Shown here: one piece after another, positions 8,563 to 17,283 of the stretch
How positions within the stretch are numbered: the first letter of the stretch is position 1
How the letters are laid out: each line of letters starts with the position of its first letter
Source: Photorhabdus thracensis
Lineage (GTDB): Bacteria > Pseudomonadota > Gammaproteobacteria > Enterobacterales > Enterobacteriaceae
Direction of reading: 5' to 3'
Assembly (NCBI RefSeq): GCF_001010285.1
Contig: NZ_CP011104.1
Location: 1,798,001-1,862,000 of the forward strand
Length of the DNA: 64,000 nucleotides
Position numbers and translations under genes: made by a program
Notes under the pieces: model-generated
The model's database searches: none
What the model saw: the letters and a program-made list of their open reading frames with translations, nothing else
What the model was told of the DNA's origin: nothing

Positions 8563-9642
8563 ATGGCTGTTGTTATCGGAAGTGCCAGTGAATTAAATAT
8601 TACAATAAAAATGATTTGCGATTTCTACAAAAAGCATTGGTCAAGGCCAATTATATTGACTAATGAAGATTTTTACATTTGGCAATTCATTAATAATCCA
8701 TGTAATAAGAGCATCGATAACTGTTGTGTTGCGATAGATTATGATAAAGTCGTTGGCATAATGGGATTAAATGAACGGGATTTTGTCCTTGATGGAGCTA
8801 TAGAAAAAGGGGCTGAATTAACGACTTGGGTTATTGCTGAATCTCATCGTAATAAAGGGTGTGGGCCTAAAATGATTGAATATTTAAAAAATAAATATTC
8901 AGTTATGATTGGAATGGGAATATCTCAAACTGCATTGCCTGTATATATTAGAAACGGATTTAAATATATAAAATCAATTCCAAGATATGTTCATGTTATA
9001 AGCTGGGATAATATTTCCTCACTGACTACAATTGATCCTCTCGCGAAAAAATATGCAAAAGGACAATTAAAAAAAGTAAACTATAACATACTTGATTTCT
9101 CTAAAGATGATATAAATAATTTATATAAAGAATTCTCCAAAAACTATAATTCGTTTTCCAGAACTCACGATGACATATATTGGCGATATAATGAACACCC
9201 ATATTTCAAATATGAATATGTTATCATAGAAGCCGAAAATAAAACAAAATGCTTTGTTGCCTATCGGATAGATCGTAATATAGATGGCCTTATTATGGCT
9301 CATTGCTTAGATATTTTTGGCGATAAACAAGCTTATTCTGCTGGCATTTCATTTATAGCTGACATAGCTAAAATCAATGCAGCAGATGCTATTGACATAT
9401 ATGCAACAAATTCATCTCTAGTTTCAGAATTAAAATGTAATGGGTGGTTCTCAACATTAGACGATGATTTTTTTAAATTTCCTCATTTATTCCATCCTAT
9501 AGAAGTTAGAGAACCAGCAACTACGTCTTTAATTTTATGGTCTAGTAAAAACATTAATATCCTTCTTGATACTGGAAAATTACACATTACTAAACAAGAT
9601 GCTGATCTTGATAGACCAACTCTTTATAAAAAGGATGTATGA
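8563..9642 (+). CDS. GNAT-family N-acetyltransferase
   Basis: The protein of 359 residues has an N-terminal GNAT domain (about 1-140). The acetyl-CoA-binding loop is HRNKGCGPKMIEYL, followed by a conserved IRNGFKY turn. A second, weaker GNAT-like half follows (about 170-310). Proteins of this type often sit beside a polysaccharide deacetylase in surface-polysaccharide clusters, as here, where its stop overlaps the next start by four bases (ATGA). It could N-acylate an amino sugar freed by the partner deacetylase, or the amino sugar made by the upstream PglE-like enzyme. The substrate is an inference. It has been kept intact although it lies between two IS graveyards. Confidence 0.78.
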   Translation: MAVVIGSASELNITIKMICDFYKKHWSRPIILTNEDFYIWQFINNPCNKSIDNCCVAIDYDKVVGIMGLNERDFVLDGAIEKGAELTTWVIAESHRNKGCGPKMIEYLKNKYSVMIGMGISQTALPVYIRNGFKYIKSIPRYVHVISWDNISSLTTIDPLAKKYAKGQLKKVNYNILDFSKDDINNLYKEFSKNYNSFSRTHDDIYWRYNEHPYFKYEYVIIEAENKTKCFVAYRIDRNIDGLIMAHCLDIFGDKQAYSAGISFIADIAKINAADAIDIYATNSSLVSELKCNGWFSTLDDDFFKFPHLFHPIEVREPATTSLILWSSKNINILLDTGKLHITKQDADLDRPTLYKKDV

Positions 9643-10607
9643 TGAGTGACCTAACTGTCGTTATGTACCACTATGTAAGAAGAATTCATGATTCCCGTTA
9701 CCCTGGAATAAAAGGATTAGAATTTGACTTGTTTTTAGAGCAAGTTGCATATATAAAAAAGAACTATACTCCTATTACTATAGAACAAGCTATTCATTCT
9801 TTTGAAAGCGGAGAAAAACTACCAAATCACGCAATTTTACTAACCTTTGATGATGCCTATAGTGACCACTTTATTAATGTTTATCCAGTCCTTAAAAAGA
9901 ATAATATTCAAGGATGCTTCTATGCTCCTGCTAAAGCTATAACTGAAAATATAATCCTTGATGTTAATAAGCTTCATTTCATTCTTTCCTCTTGTAAAGA
10001 TCTTTCCAAGATTATAAATCATATAAAAATTCTATTAGAGAAAGAGAGGAAAAATCATAATATAAAAAATTTTGACGAATACTACTCCGAACTAGCTATT
10101 GCCAATAGATTCGACTCTGCAAATACTATTTTTATAAAAAGGTTATTACAAGTCGCACTACCAGAGCCTATCAGAAATAGAATTTGCGATCATCTCTTCA
10201 AATATTATGTTGAAATTGATGAAAAATCGTTCAGCAAAGAACTATACATGAATAAATTTCAATTAGAACATATGATTAATGACGGGATGCATGTAGGAGC
10301 TCACGGATATGATCACTACTGGTGGAATAAATTAACTGACAGTGAACTTAACCAAGAAATAGAATTATCTCTACATTTCCTTAACACAATAGGCGCAGAT
10401 AATCAAAATTGGACTGCATGCTATCCATATGGGTCTTCTAGTGATAATGTAGTTAATAAGTTAGGAAAAATGGGATGCAAAATAGCATTTACTACACAAG
10501 TAGATATCGCCAATATTAATTCCAATCATAGATTATTAATCCCAAGGCTTGATACCAACGATCTACCTAAACATAGAGATGCAAAAAATAATAAATGGTT
10601 TAAATAA
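9639..10607 (+). CDS. Polysaccharide deacetylase family protein (NodB-like)
   Basis: The protein has 322 residues. The NodB-type metal centre is visible: TFDDAYSDHF near residues 68-77 gives the catalytic and metal-binding aspartates, and GAHGYDHYWW near 222-231 gives the two histidines four residues apart. A later ACYPYG motif is also typical. There is no signal peptide, so it probably acts in the cytoplasm, on a precursor rather than on finished polysaccharide. It is translationally coupled to the acetyltransferase upstream (overlap at 9639-9642). The pair may together swap one N-acyl group for another. No homologue with known substrate can be named from sequence alone. Confidence 0.8.
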   Translation: MMSDLTVVMYHYVRRIHDSRYPGIKGLEFDLFLEQVAYIKKNYTPITIEQAIHSFESGEKLPNHAILLTFDDAYSDHFINVYPVLKKNNIQGCFYAPAKAITENIILDVNKLHFILSSCKDLSKIINHIKILLEKERKNHNIKNFDEYYSELAIANRFDSANTIFIKRLLQVALPEPIRNRICDHLFKYYVEIDEKSFSKELYMNKFQLEHMINDGMHVGAHGYDHYWWNKLTDSELNQEIELSLHFLNTIGADNQNWTACYPYGSSSDNVVNKLGKMGCKIAFTTQVDIANINSNHRLLIPRLDTNDLPKHRDAKNNKWFK

Positions 10608-10689
10608 ATCACGTATCTATTTAATTAAAAAATCATTTTTTAGGCATACCCTTAAATATTAATCAAATCAAAATATAGTATAATTATTT

Positions 10690-11255
10690 TATGATAAAGG
10701 CACAGTGGTTCAAGCACTTCATGTCGTCAACACCTATGATGCCGGTTCTGGTATCGCGTTATACCAACAGACGATAGAAAACTAAGGTAAAAGCCAAACT
10801 CATTGAATCACTTGCCCTTGATGGGGCTATCGTCACTCTGGATGTTCTGCATTGTCAGACAGAAACTCACAATAAAAGGCAATCAAAAACAGTTTCATAA
10901 GTTTGTTAAATCTCATTTTGCAAGCCATCACAATAACGATTAATCAATTGAATTTACTGCGAAAATAAGGGAATGGTCGCACAGAGCAACTTGGTATGTC
11001 AGCTCATTACCGCTGGATGCTGAAGCAGCAACAAAAACGATCAAACAGCACTGGGGGATTGAAAATAAACTTCATTGGTTGCTGGATGTCACTTTTAGGG
11101 AAGATAAATTATCCCTAAAGATCCTGATAAGGCTGCACATATGACATTATTTAATCGGATTGCATTAACGAGACTTAAAGACAGTCAGGCATCAAAACGC
11201 CGGAGAACTACGTACATGGTCAAGAGAATTTCGCAACGAACTTATCTTTGATTAA
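10690..11255 (+). pseudogene. ISAs1-family transposase fossil
   Basis: In changing frames the sequence encodes VVQALHVVNTYDAGSGIAL, then LDGAIVTLDVLHCQT (the DDE aspartate region), then HYRWMLKQQQKR and a GIENKLHWLLDVTFREDKLS region with the glutamate. This order is that of the ISAs1 family (DDE_Tnp_ISAs1, H-repeat-associated). Stops and frameshifts are frequent. No terminal repeats could be assigned. It is the first of two ISAs1-type fossils lying next to each other upstream of neuD. Confidence 0.72.
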
Positions 11256-11282
11256 ATTATGAATAAAGTGGAATCTGATAGA

Positions 11283-11890
11283 TACAATAGATTGTCAGAG
11301 AAATATTGCTCAAGAGATTATCGATAAAGAGGCTGACTATTTGCTGCCAGTGAAATTCCCGCTTTTTTTTCATTTGAATGACCAGAGTTAAAAACCATAA
11401 GAGCTGTTGTCTCTCTCAGAGAGGGAAATTCAACATCAAGGAAGAGAGTATACTATAGCTCAGTAAAACTCAGTACAGAACAGTTTACCAGAGCTGTCAG
11501 AGAGCATTGGTATATTGAGAATAAATTGCATTGGAGACTAAATAAGATTTCATAATTATGCTCCACTTCCAACCAACCTTTGTGTACCAAGACATACAGT
11601 CTTTTCATCTAAGCGATCCGTAAAATTAGTGAGATAGGCTACAGAACCAACATTGTTCAAAAAAGAAAACAAAAGGCACAAATGTATCGGTATTATGGAA
11701 AGCTATTTAGGTGTGGAAATGTTAAAGAGGATGATTGTCGTATTCAGCGAAGAAATGCCGCAGAATTGCCATCTGGTAGTATATGCAGTTAACTTGCTAA
11801 ATAACACTCAAACATTTCAAACGGGGTTGAAAAGCAGCAATGAGTGCACGTCATCTTACTAAAGTCCTTGCAGGATACGCTTCATAATAT
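11283..11890 (+). pseudogene. Second ISAs1-family (H-repeat type) transposase fossil
   Basis: Fragments in several frames read DTIDCQRNIAQEIIDKEADY, TEQFTRAVREHWYIENKLHW, VKEDDCRIQRRNAAELPSG, YAVNLLNNTQTFQTGLK and SARHLTKVLAG. These match, in order, the E. coli H-repeat transposase up to its C-terminus. About 150 bases between the LHW piece and the EDDC piece are foreign or scrambled. The small open frame at 11653-11862 is one of these pieces and not a gene. The copy is a different, more diverged lineage than the fossil just upstream. Confidence 0.72.
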
Positions 11891-12190
11891 TTCCCGACCC
11901 GCTACCGGGATCTGGAAAAAGAACCATAACAGACTGGCAGTGCTATTCATTCTAGTGAGCTTAGTGTATGTCGGCCAACTGGTAGGAATAGCGTGAAAAA
12001 CCGGTAAGAAAGAATGTTATCTGACCAAATATGCATGGCTTGGGGACCAAGCTAATTACTAAAAATAGTCACCAGATAAGCAAAACTCTTTTACTTGAAT
12101 CCCTCACAGGACTAAATGGGCTAAAGTTGGTCATACGGTTCCACCCATCCTTCCTGCCGTTCCTTTCAGGCATTTAAAAAAAGCAGCAAT
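11891..12190 (+). other. Decayed mobile-element DNA upstream of neuD
   Basis: One frame contains NRLAVLFILVSLVYVGQLVGIA followed by stops, a hydrophobic helix reminiscent of the C-terminal part of IS4-type transposases. The likeness is weak. No promoter for neuD could be recognised with confidence, although one must lie here or further upstream. The 1.6 kb between the deacetylase and neuD is therefore made up almost wholly of mobile-element debris. Confidence 0.3.
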
Positions 12191-12208
12191 GCTATAAGAA
12201 TATCATCT

Positions 12209-12841
12209 ATGATTAAAAAGAAACTAATAATAATCGGAGCTGGTGGATTTTCTAAATCAATAATAGACAGCTTAGATAGGAAAAAATACGAACTCATTGG
12301 TTTTATAGATACTTTCAAAGTTGGAAGTCATCAAGGGTACCCCATTTTAGGTAATGATATAAATAAAGTAGATGAGTCCATGAATTATAATTATTTTATA
12401 GGGATAGGAGATCCTAAAATTAGGCTCCATTTTTTTAATTTGATTATGAGTAAAGGACTAAGTCTCATAAATATCATAGATCCAACAGCGATTGTTTCTA
12501 GTAGCACAAAATTGGGGATAGGGGTATACATAGGTAAGATGTGTATTATCAATCCCGATACTTGTATTGGTGATGGTGTGGTTATTAATACTAGATCACT
12601 AATTGAGCATGGAAATAGTATTGGTTGCTGCTGTAATATTTCAACTAATGTAGTACTTAATGGTGATGTAACTGTTGGTACTAAAACATTCATAGGAAGT
12701 TGTACAGTTGTTAATGGACAAATAACTATTGGCAATAACTCAGTAATAGGATCTGGTTCTGTGGTTATAAGGCATATACCGAATAATGTCGTTGTAGCAG
12801 GTTCACCAACAAGATTAATTAGAGAAATAAATGATGAATAA
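12209..12841 (+). CDS. neuD: Sialic acid O-acetyltransferase / NeuD-PglD family acyltransferase
   Basis: This 210-residue protein has an N-terminal PglD-type Rossmann-like domain (IIIGAGGFSKSIIDSL, residues 7-22) and a C-terminal left-handed beta helix of hexapeptide repeats (about 95-195). The helix contains the catalytic H of IEHGNSIG and the acetyl-CoA loop near GSGSVVIRHIP. The E. coli K1 NeuD is about the same size and opens the same neuDBAC gene order. NeuD is reported to O-acetylate sialic acid and to help the pathway. The related PglD N-acetylates UDP-4-amino sugars, so this protein could also serve the PglE-like product upstream. It overlaps neuB by eight bases. Confidence 0.86.
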   Translation: MIKKKLIIIGAGGFSKSIIDSLDRKKYELIGFIDTFKVGSHQGYPILGNDINKVDESMNYNYFIGIGDPKIRLHFFNLIMSKGLSLINIIDPTAIVSSSTKLGIGVYIGKMCIINPDTCIGDGVVINTRSLIEHGNSIGCCCNISTNVVLNGDVTVGTKTFIGSCTVVNGQITIGNNSVIGSGSVVIRHIPNNVVVAGSPTRLIREINDE

Positions 12842-13874
12842 TATTTATATTGTTGCAGAAATTGGATGTAATCATAATGGTGACTTTTCACTTGCAAAAA
12901 AAATGGTAGATGAAGCAAAAAAAGCAGGGGTTAATGCAGTAAAGTTTCAAACATTTAAAGCAGACCAGTTAATTTCAAAATTTGCGCCGAAAGCCGAGTA
13001 TCAAATAAAAGTCACCGGTAGTGATGAATCGCAATTAGAAATGACGCGAAAATTAGAACTACCATATGATGAGTTCATTAAATTAGAAGAGTACGCAAAA
13101 GAAGTAGGACTAGATGTCTTTTCTACGCCTTTCGACTTTGACTCAATTGATTTTCTACATAGCAGAAATCAGAAAATGTGGAAGATACCCTCTGGTGAAC
13201 TATTAAACCTACCGTACTTGGAGAAAATAGCTAGGCTACCGATTCGTCAAAAACAAATAGTTATTTCAACCGGAATGGCAGTCATTGACGAAATCAAAAT
13301 GGCATTGGCAGTTCTAACTAATAATGGAATTCATAAAGAGGATATAACTATACTTCATTGTAATACTGAATATCCAACTCCTTTTGAAGATGTAAATCTA
13401 AACGCTATCTCTGGTTTAAAGGAAACTTTTAGAGGTTATAAAATAGGGTTTTCTGATCATTCTCCTGGTTATTTTGCGGGTATAGCTGCCGTTCCATATG
13501 GAATAACATTTATAGAAAAACATTTCACATTAAATAAAAATTTTTCAGGGCCGGATCATAAAGCGTCGGTAACACCTGATGAATTGAAATTACTCTGTGA
13601 CGGAATTAGAGCAGTAGAAAAAGCATTGGGTACATTTGATAAAATAGTAACAAATTCAGAAAGAAAAAATAAAATTGTCGCTAGAAAATCTATTGTTGCT
13701 AAATCAGCAATAAAGAAAGGTGAAGTATTTACAGTGGATAATATAACAACTAAGAGGCCAGGGAATGGGATTAGCCCAATGTTTTGGTACGATATCTTAG
13801 GAGAAGTTGCAGAAAAAGATTTTAGCGAAGATGAGTTAATTGAACATACAGGGTTTAGTGCACAAGAGGTATAG
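12834..13874 (+). CDS. neuB: N-acetylneuraminate synthase
   Basis: NeuB condenses ManNAc with phosphoenolpyruvate to give Neu5Ac in the cytoplasm. The N-terminal TIM barrel shows VAEIGCNHNGDF at about 7-18, KFQTF, STPFDFDSIDFL and GFSDHSPGYFAG. The C-terminal SAF (antifreeze-like) domain starts near residue 280 with ARKSIVAKSAIKKGE and ends with the KRPGNGISP motif that reaches into the neighbouring subunit's active site. About 346 residues is the normal length. Two ATG codons occur at 12831 and 12834; I chose the second because E. coli NeuB begins M-x-N-I-Y-I-V. Legionaminate synthases are close relatives, but the NeuA and NeuC neighbours favour Neu5Ac. Confidence 0.93.
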   Translation: MNNIYIVAEIGCNHNGDFSLAKKMVDEAKKAGVNAVKFQTFKADQLISKFAPKAEYQIKVTGSDESQLEMTRKLELPYDEFIKLEEYAKEVGLDVFSTPFDFDSIDFLHSRNQKMWKIPSGELLNLPYLEKIARLPIRQKQIVISTGMAVIDEIKMALAVLTNNGIHKEDITILHCNTEYPTPFEDVNLNAISGLKETFRGYKIGFSDHSPGYFAGIAAVPYGITFIEKHFTLNKNFSGPDHKASVTPDELKLLCDGIRAVEKALGTFDKIVTNSERKNKIVARKSIVAKSAIKKGEVFTVDNITTKRPGNGISPMFWYDILGEVAEKDFSEDELIEHTGFSAQEV

Positions 13875-13878
13875 AAAT

Positions 13879-15135
13879 ATGCAAAAGAAAATTGCAATTA
13901 TCCCTGCTCGTTCTGGTTCTAAAGGTTTACGTAACAAAAATATTTTAATGCTATTAGATAAGCCTTTGATAGCTTATACCATTGAAGCTGCAATAAATTC
14001 AGCAATATTTGATAGAGTTATCGTTTCAACTGATTCTTATGAGTATAAAGATATAGCAGAAAAATATGGTGCAGAGGTTATTATTCGCAGTGAAGAATTA
14101 TCTTCTGATACAGCAACAACCTATATGGTGATAGAAGACGTTCTAAGTAAAATAAATGATTTTGATTATTTTGTACTTCTGCAACCAACGTCACCTTTTA
14201 GAAATGATACACATATAAAAGAAGCAATAAATTTTTTTGAGAATAATCAAAAAGCAAATTTCCTTGTTTCAGTTAAAGAAAGTGAAAAAAGCTCAGACTT
14301 GATTAAACCCATCGATAATGACTTAAGTTTAAAGTTTTTTGAGTCTGATTATAGTAATTATCGGCGTCAGAATAGAAAAGAATACACGCCTAACGGCGCT
14401 ATCTTTATAGCAAATAAAAGTAACTATTTAGAGAAAAAACAATTTTTTGGAAAAGATAGTTTTGCTTATATTATGAGTAAGAAAGATTCAGTTGACATTG
14501 ATGATAAATTAGATTTTGAATTTGCTATCGCAATAGCGACTCAATCTAAAAAAAACGAAACTCTTCAAAAAAAAATTCGTGATCGAATTGAAGAAAAGAA
14601 ACACTTGATGCAGCAGCATCATTGTCCAATAACTTTTATAGGACATTCTATCTTCGATTATTGGCCTATAGAAAAACTAAGTTATCTTAAGATAAATAAC
14701 CTAGGAATCGCCGGTATAAATACAAAGGAATACCTCGACTATATCATTAATAAAAAATTAATTAAAAATTTTGGTGATTATGTGTTTATATTTTCAGGAA
14801 CAAATGACATTGTGCTTGATAACTGGAAATGTAGAGATACTCTTAATTGGATTCATGAAATATCAGACTATATAAAGACAAATAGTCCTATGATAAAAAT
14901 ATACTTAATTTCAGTACCTCCAGTCAGAGGAAGAATAGATAGAAGTAACCAGGTCATAAGAGAATTAAATGAATATCTGAAGAATAATCTTAAGGATGCT
15001 GTTTTTATTGAATTAAGTGAAGAATTTTATGATAAATATAAAAATTTAAACCAATATTATACTTATGATGGCTTGCATTTGACTCAAACAGGTTACGAAC
15101 AGTTAGAAAAAGAGTTAGAGAAATATATTGTATGA
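13879..15135 (+). CDS. neuA: Bifunctional CMP-sialic acid synthetase / SGNH esterase
   Basis: The 418-residue protein has the E. coli K1 two-domain layout. Residues 1-225 are the cytidylyltransferase with IIPARSGSKGLRNKNI near the start and LQPTSPFR near 100, which activates Neu5Ac to CMP-Neu5Ac. From about 250 a GDSL/SGNH-hydrolase-like domain follows (FIGHSIFDYW, FSGTNDIV, YTYDGLHL with the Asp-His pair). In E. coli this domain is an O-acetyl esterase acting on sialic acid. The open frame extends 13 codons further upstream, but the ATG at 13879 has an AGAGG site and follows the neuB stop by four bases. It overlaps neuC by four bases. Confidence 0.93.
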   Translation: MQKKIAIIPARSGSKGLRNKNILMLLDKPLIAYTIEAAINSAIFDRVIVSTDSYEYKDIAEKYGAEVIIRSEELSSDTATTYMVIEDVLSKINDFDYFVLLQPTSPFRNDTHIKEAINFFENNQKANFLVSVKESEKSSDLIKPIDNDLSLKFFESDYSNYRRQNRKEYTPNGAIFIANKSNYLEKKQFFGKDSFAYIMSKKDSVDIDDKLDFEFAIAIATQSKKNETLQKKIRDRIEEKKHLMQQHHCPITFIGHSIFDYWPIEKLSYLKINNLGIAGINTKEYLDYIINKKLIKNFGDYVFIFSGTNDIVLDNWKCRDTLNWIHEISDYIKTNSPMIKIYLISVPPVRGRIDRSNQVIRELNEYLKNNLKDAVFIELSEEFYDKYKNLNQYYTYDGLHLTQTGYEQLEKELEKYIV

Positions 15136-16283
15136 AAAAAGTATTATATGTCACTGGTTCCAGAGCAGAATATGGAATAATGAAACGTCTCCTCATAAAA
15201 ATGAGGGAGGACGCTGATATTGAGTTGAGTATTATCGCTACAGGAATGCATTGTGACGAAAATTATGGTTTAACTTATAAGGTTATAAAAAATGACGGCT
15301 TCGAAATAGAAAAGTTGATTGACATAAACATCAATACTGAAAATAACGCTGCTATTTTAAAAGCAATGTCAATATGTCAGGAAGAGTTTGGTAAGTATTT
15401 TCATACTCATCATTATGATGCCGTAATGTTATTAGGTGATCGATATGAAATATTTTCTGTGGCCATTGCTGCTGCAATGCATAATTTACCAATTATCCAT
15501 CTACATGGTGGTGAACAAACATTAGGGAATTATGATGAATTCATTCGCCATGCTATAACAAAAATGAGCAGACTGCACCTTGCCTCAACTGAAGAGTATA
15601 GAAACAGAATCATTCAAATGGGAGAGCACCCTAGTACAGTGTTTAATATTGGAGCATTAGGAGCAGAAAATAGCTTATCAATGTCCTTACCATCGAAAGA
15701 TGAATTGGAAGATAAATTTGGCAGTCTTAACAAGCCTTATTTTATGGTGGTATTTCATCCAGAGACGCTTACAACTATACCGTTAATAGACCAAGTGATG
15801 GAGTTGTTATCAGCTCTAATTGAGTTTACTGAAAGATATGGTTTCATTTTTATTGGCTCTAATTCTGATACTGGCTCAAATGAGATCTCTACTGAGATTG
15901 TTAAATTTTGTAAAATAACAAACTCTCGATATTTAAAATCCGTAGCTCCAGAAGAATATTTAGCATTGAATATTCATTCAAAAGGACTTATTGGTAATTC
16001 TTCGTCTGGATTGATAGAAGTACCGACATTAAAAATCCCTACAATAAATATTGGAGATAGACAAAAGGGGAGAGTGCGAGGGTGCTCTGTAATCGATGTT
16101 AAATGCAACAAAGATGACATTATAAATGCAATATATCAAAGTCAATCGCCCGAACTCCTAAATATTATTACGTCATCAATTAATCCATATTTGAAGAAAG
16201 ATTCCTTAAGGATGGCAATTAAGATAATCAAAGAATTCCTATGGAATGATCCGAAGCATTATAAGAAATTTTATGATCTGTAA
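15132..16283 (+). CDS. neuC: UDP-GlcNAc 2-epimerase, hydrolysing
   Basis: NeuC converts UDP-GlcNAc to ManNAc and UDP, the entry step to Neu5Ac. The 383-residue protein begins VLYVTGSRAEYG and carries GDRYEIFSVAIAA, HLHGGEQTLGNYDEFIRHA, FHPETLTTIP and GNSSSGLIEVP, all features of the GT-B-fold epimerase family and closely matching E. coli K1 NeuC throughout. Its start overlaps neuA (ATGA), so translation is coupled. It completes the pathway UDP-GlcNAc to ManNAc (NeuC), to Neu5Ac (NeuB), to CMP-Neu5Ac (NeuA). About 1 kb without a working gene follows, including 16284-16548, which is AT-rich and holds only short hydrophobic open frames. Confidence 0.94.
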   Translation: MKKVLYVTGSRAEYGIMKRLLIKMREDADIELSIIATGMHCDENYGLTYKVIKNDGFEIEKLIDININTENNAAILKAMSICQEEFGKYFHTHHYDAVMLLGDRYEIFSVAIAAAMHNLPIIHLHGGEQTLGNYDEFIRHAITKMSRLHLASTEEYRNRIIQMGEHPSTVFNIGALGAENSLSMSLPSKDELEDKFGSLNKPYFMVVFHPETLTTIPLIDQVMELLSALIEFTERYGFIFIGSNSDTGSNEISTEIVKFCKITNSRYLKSVAPEEYLALNIHSKGLIGNSSSGLIEVPTLKIPTINIGDRQKGRVRGCSVIDVKCNKDDIINAIYQSQSPELLNIITSSINPYLKKDSLRMAIKIIKEFLWNDPKHYKKFYDL

Positions 16284-16548
16284 TATTGCTATAAGAAAAG
16301 AATGAACATAAAAAGGTTCCAGTATATATACTCCTGTTTTTTTAATGGTTTTGAGAGCAATAGCAGCATTTATATTAGTAATTGTTTTGGTATTTATTAC
16401 TGTAATAAGGAGGTTTTTAATAACAAAGGTATTTTTAATTTTGATTCTTACTCCTTTTATTTAGTAATTCATTTTATTATTCTTAATAATCTATCCCAAT
16501 AGGAATTGTATATAATAGGCTATCATCAATTTTTACTTTTATTTGACC

Positions 16549-17220
16549 ATGAAAGAAACACCTCATAATCCCTGGCTCATCTCCGACGAACTTTGGGCAA
16601 AAATAGAACCTATGCTTCCTAATTCATCAACCCTATCATTCTCTCGGACGTCACCGGTGCCGAGTCAATAACCGCGCAGCGGTGAATGTCATCTTCTTTG
16701 TATTAAGAACCAGCTGCCAGTGGAATTTGCGCAATGCCACCGTAATTCGTTCCTCAAGTTCTGCCCATCAGCGTTTTCAGAAACGAGTCGCTGCAAGGAT
16801 ATACGAATATTTTTGGCAAATATGGATTACTCGGCTAGTGAGAGGATCATCAATTGGTCATGCTGGTGTTAAATGGTTGCCAAATGAAAGCCCCACTAGC
16901 TGGGACAAAAAAACGGGTGAAAACCCGACAGACTGGGGTAAACATGGAGTAAAATACAGTTTACTCACGGACGGAAAAGGTTTACTGCTTGCTTTGGCGG
17001 TTGATGTGCCAATACTCATGATATCAGATTGGTAGAGGGTGTTCTGTCGCCTTACAGACTACCAGACTGGGAACCCCGGCCCTAGGGATGGCTGAAATTG
17101 TTGTTAAAGAAACATGATATATTCAATCCAGAAAGGAGGAGTGTGATTCGGCCAGGGGGAACAGTGAATTTAAAGCACATAGCTGGATAGTGGAAGGAAC
17201 CCGTAGCTGGAATGAGCTCC
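16549..17220 (+). pseudogene. IS5-family transposase fossil between neuC and wzx
   Basis: The ATG at 16549 begins METPHNPW-like sequence with LISDELWAKIEPMLP, the N-terminus of an IS5-family (IS427-like) transposase. After frameshifts, segments VNVIFFVLRTSCQW, KKTGENPTDWGKHGVKYSLLTDGKGL and FKAHSWIVEGTRSW follow in the right order. Part of the catalytic core between about 17020 and 17160 is lost or scrambled. The open frame at 16682-17035 is one piece of this. The fossil shares its N- and C-terminal sequence with the one at 7246-8510. No clear terminal repeats were found. It splits the neu operon from wzx, so wzx may need its own promoter in 17220-17283. Confidence 0.75.
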
Positions 17221-17283
17221 TATTGAAAGTAGGTTGGCTTTTATCTAAGTATATTTTCACAGTAGATATAGATTAAATTATAG

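Noticed and set aside
11653-11862. 69-codon open frame as a small gene
   Set aside because: In two frames it encodes pieces of an H-repeat (ISAs1) transposase C-terminus, so it is a fossil piece.
16302-16502. 66-codon open frame after neuC
   Set aside because: Low-complexity, no convincing start or family. A different frame gives a short hydrophobic peptide. Neither is supported.
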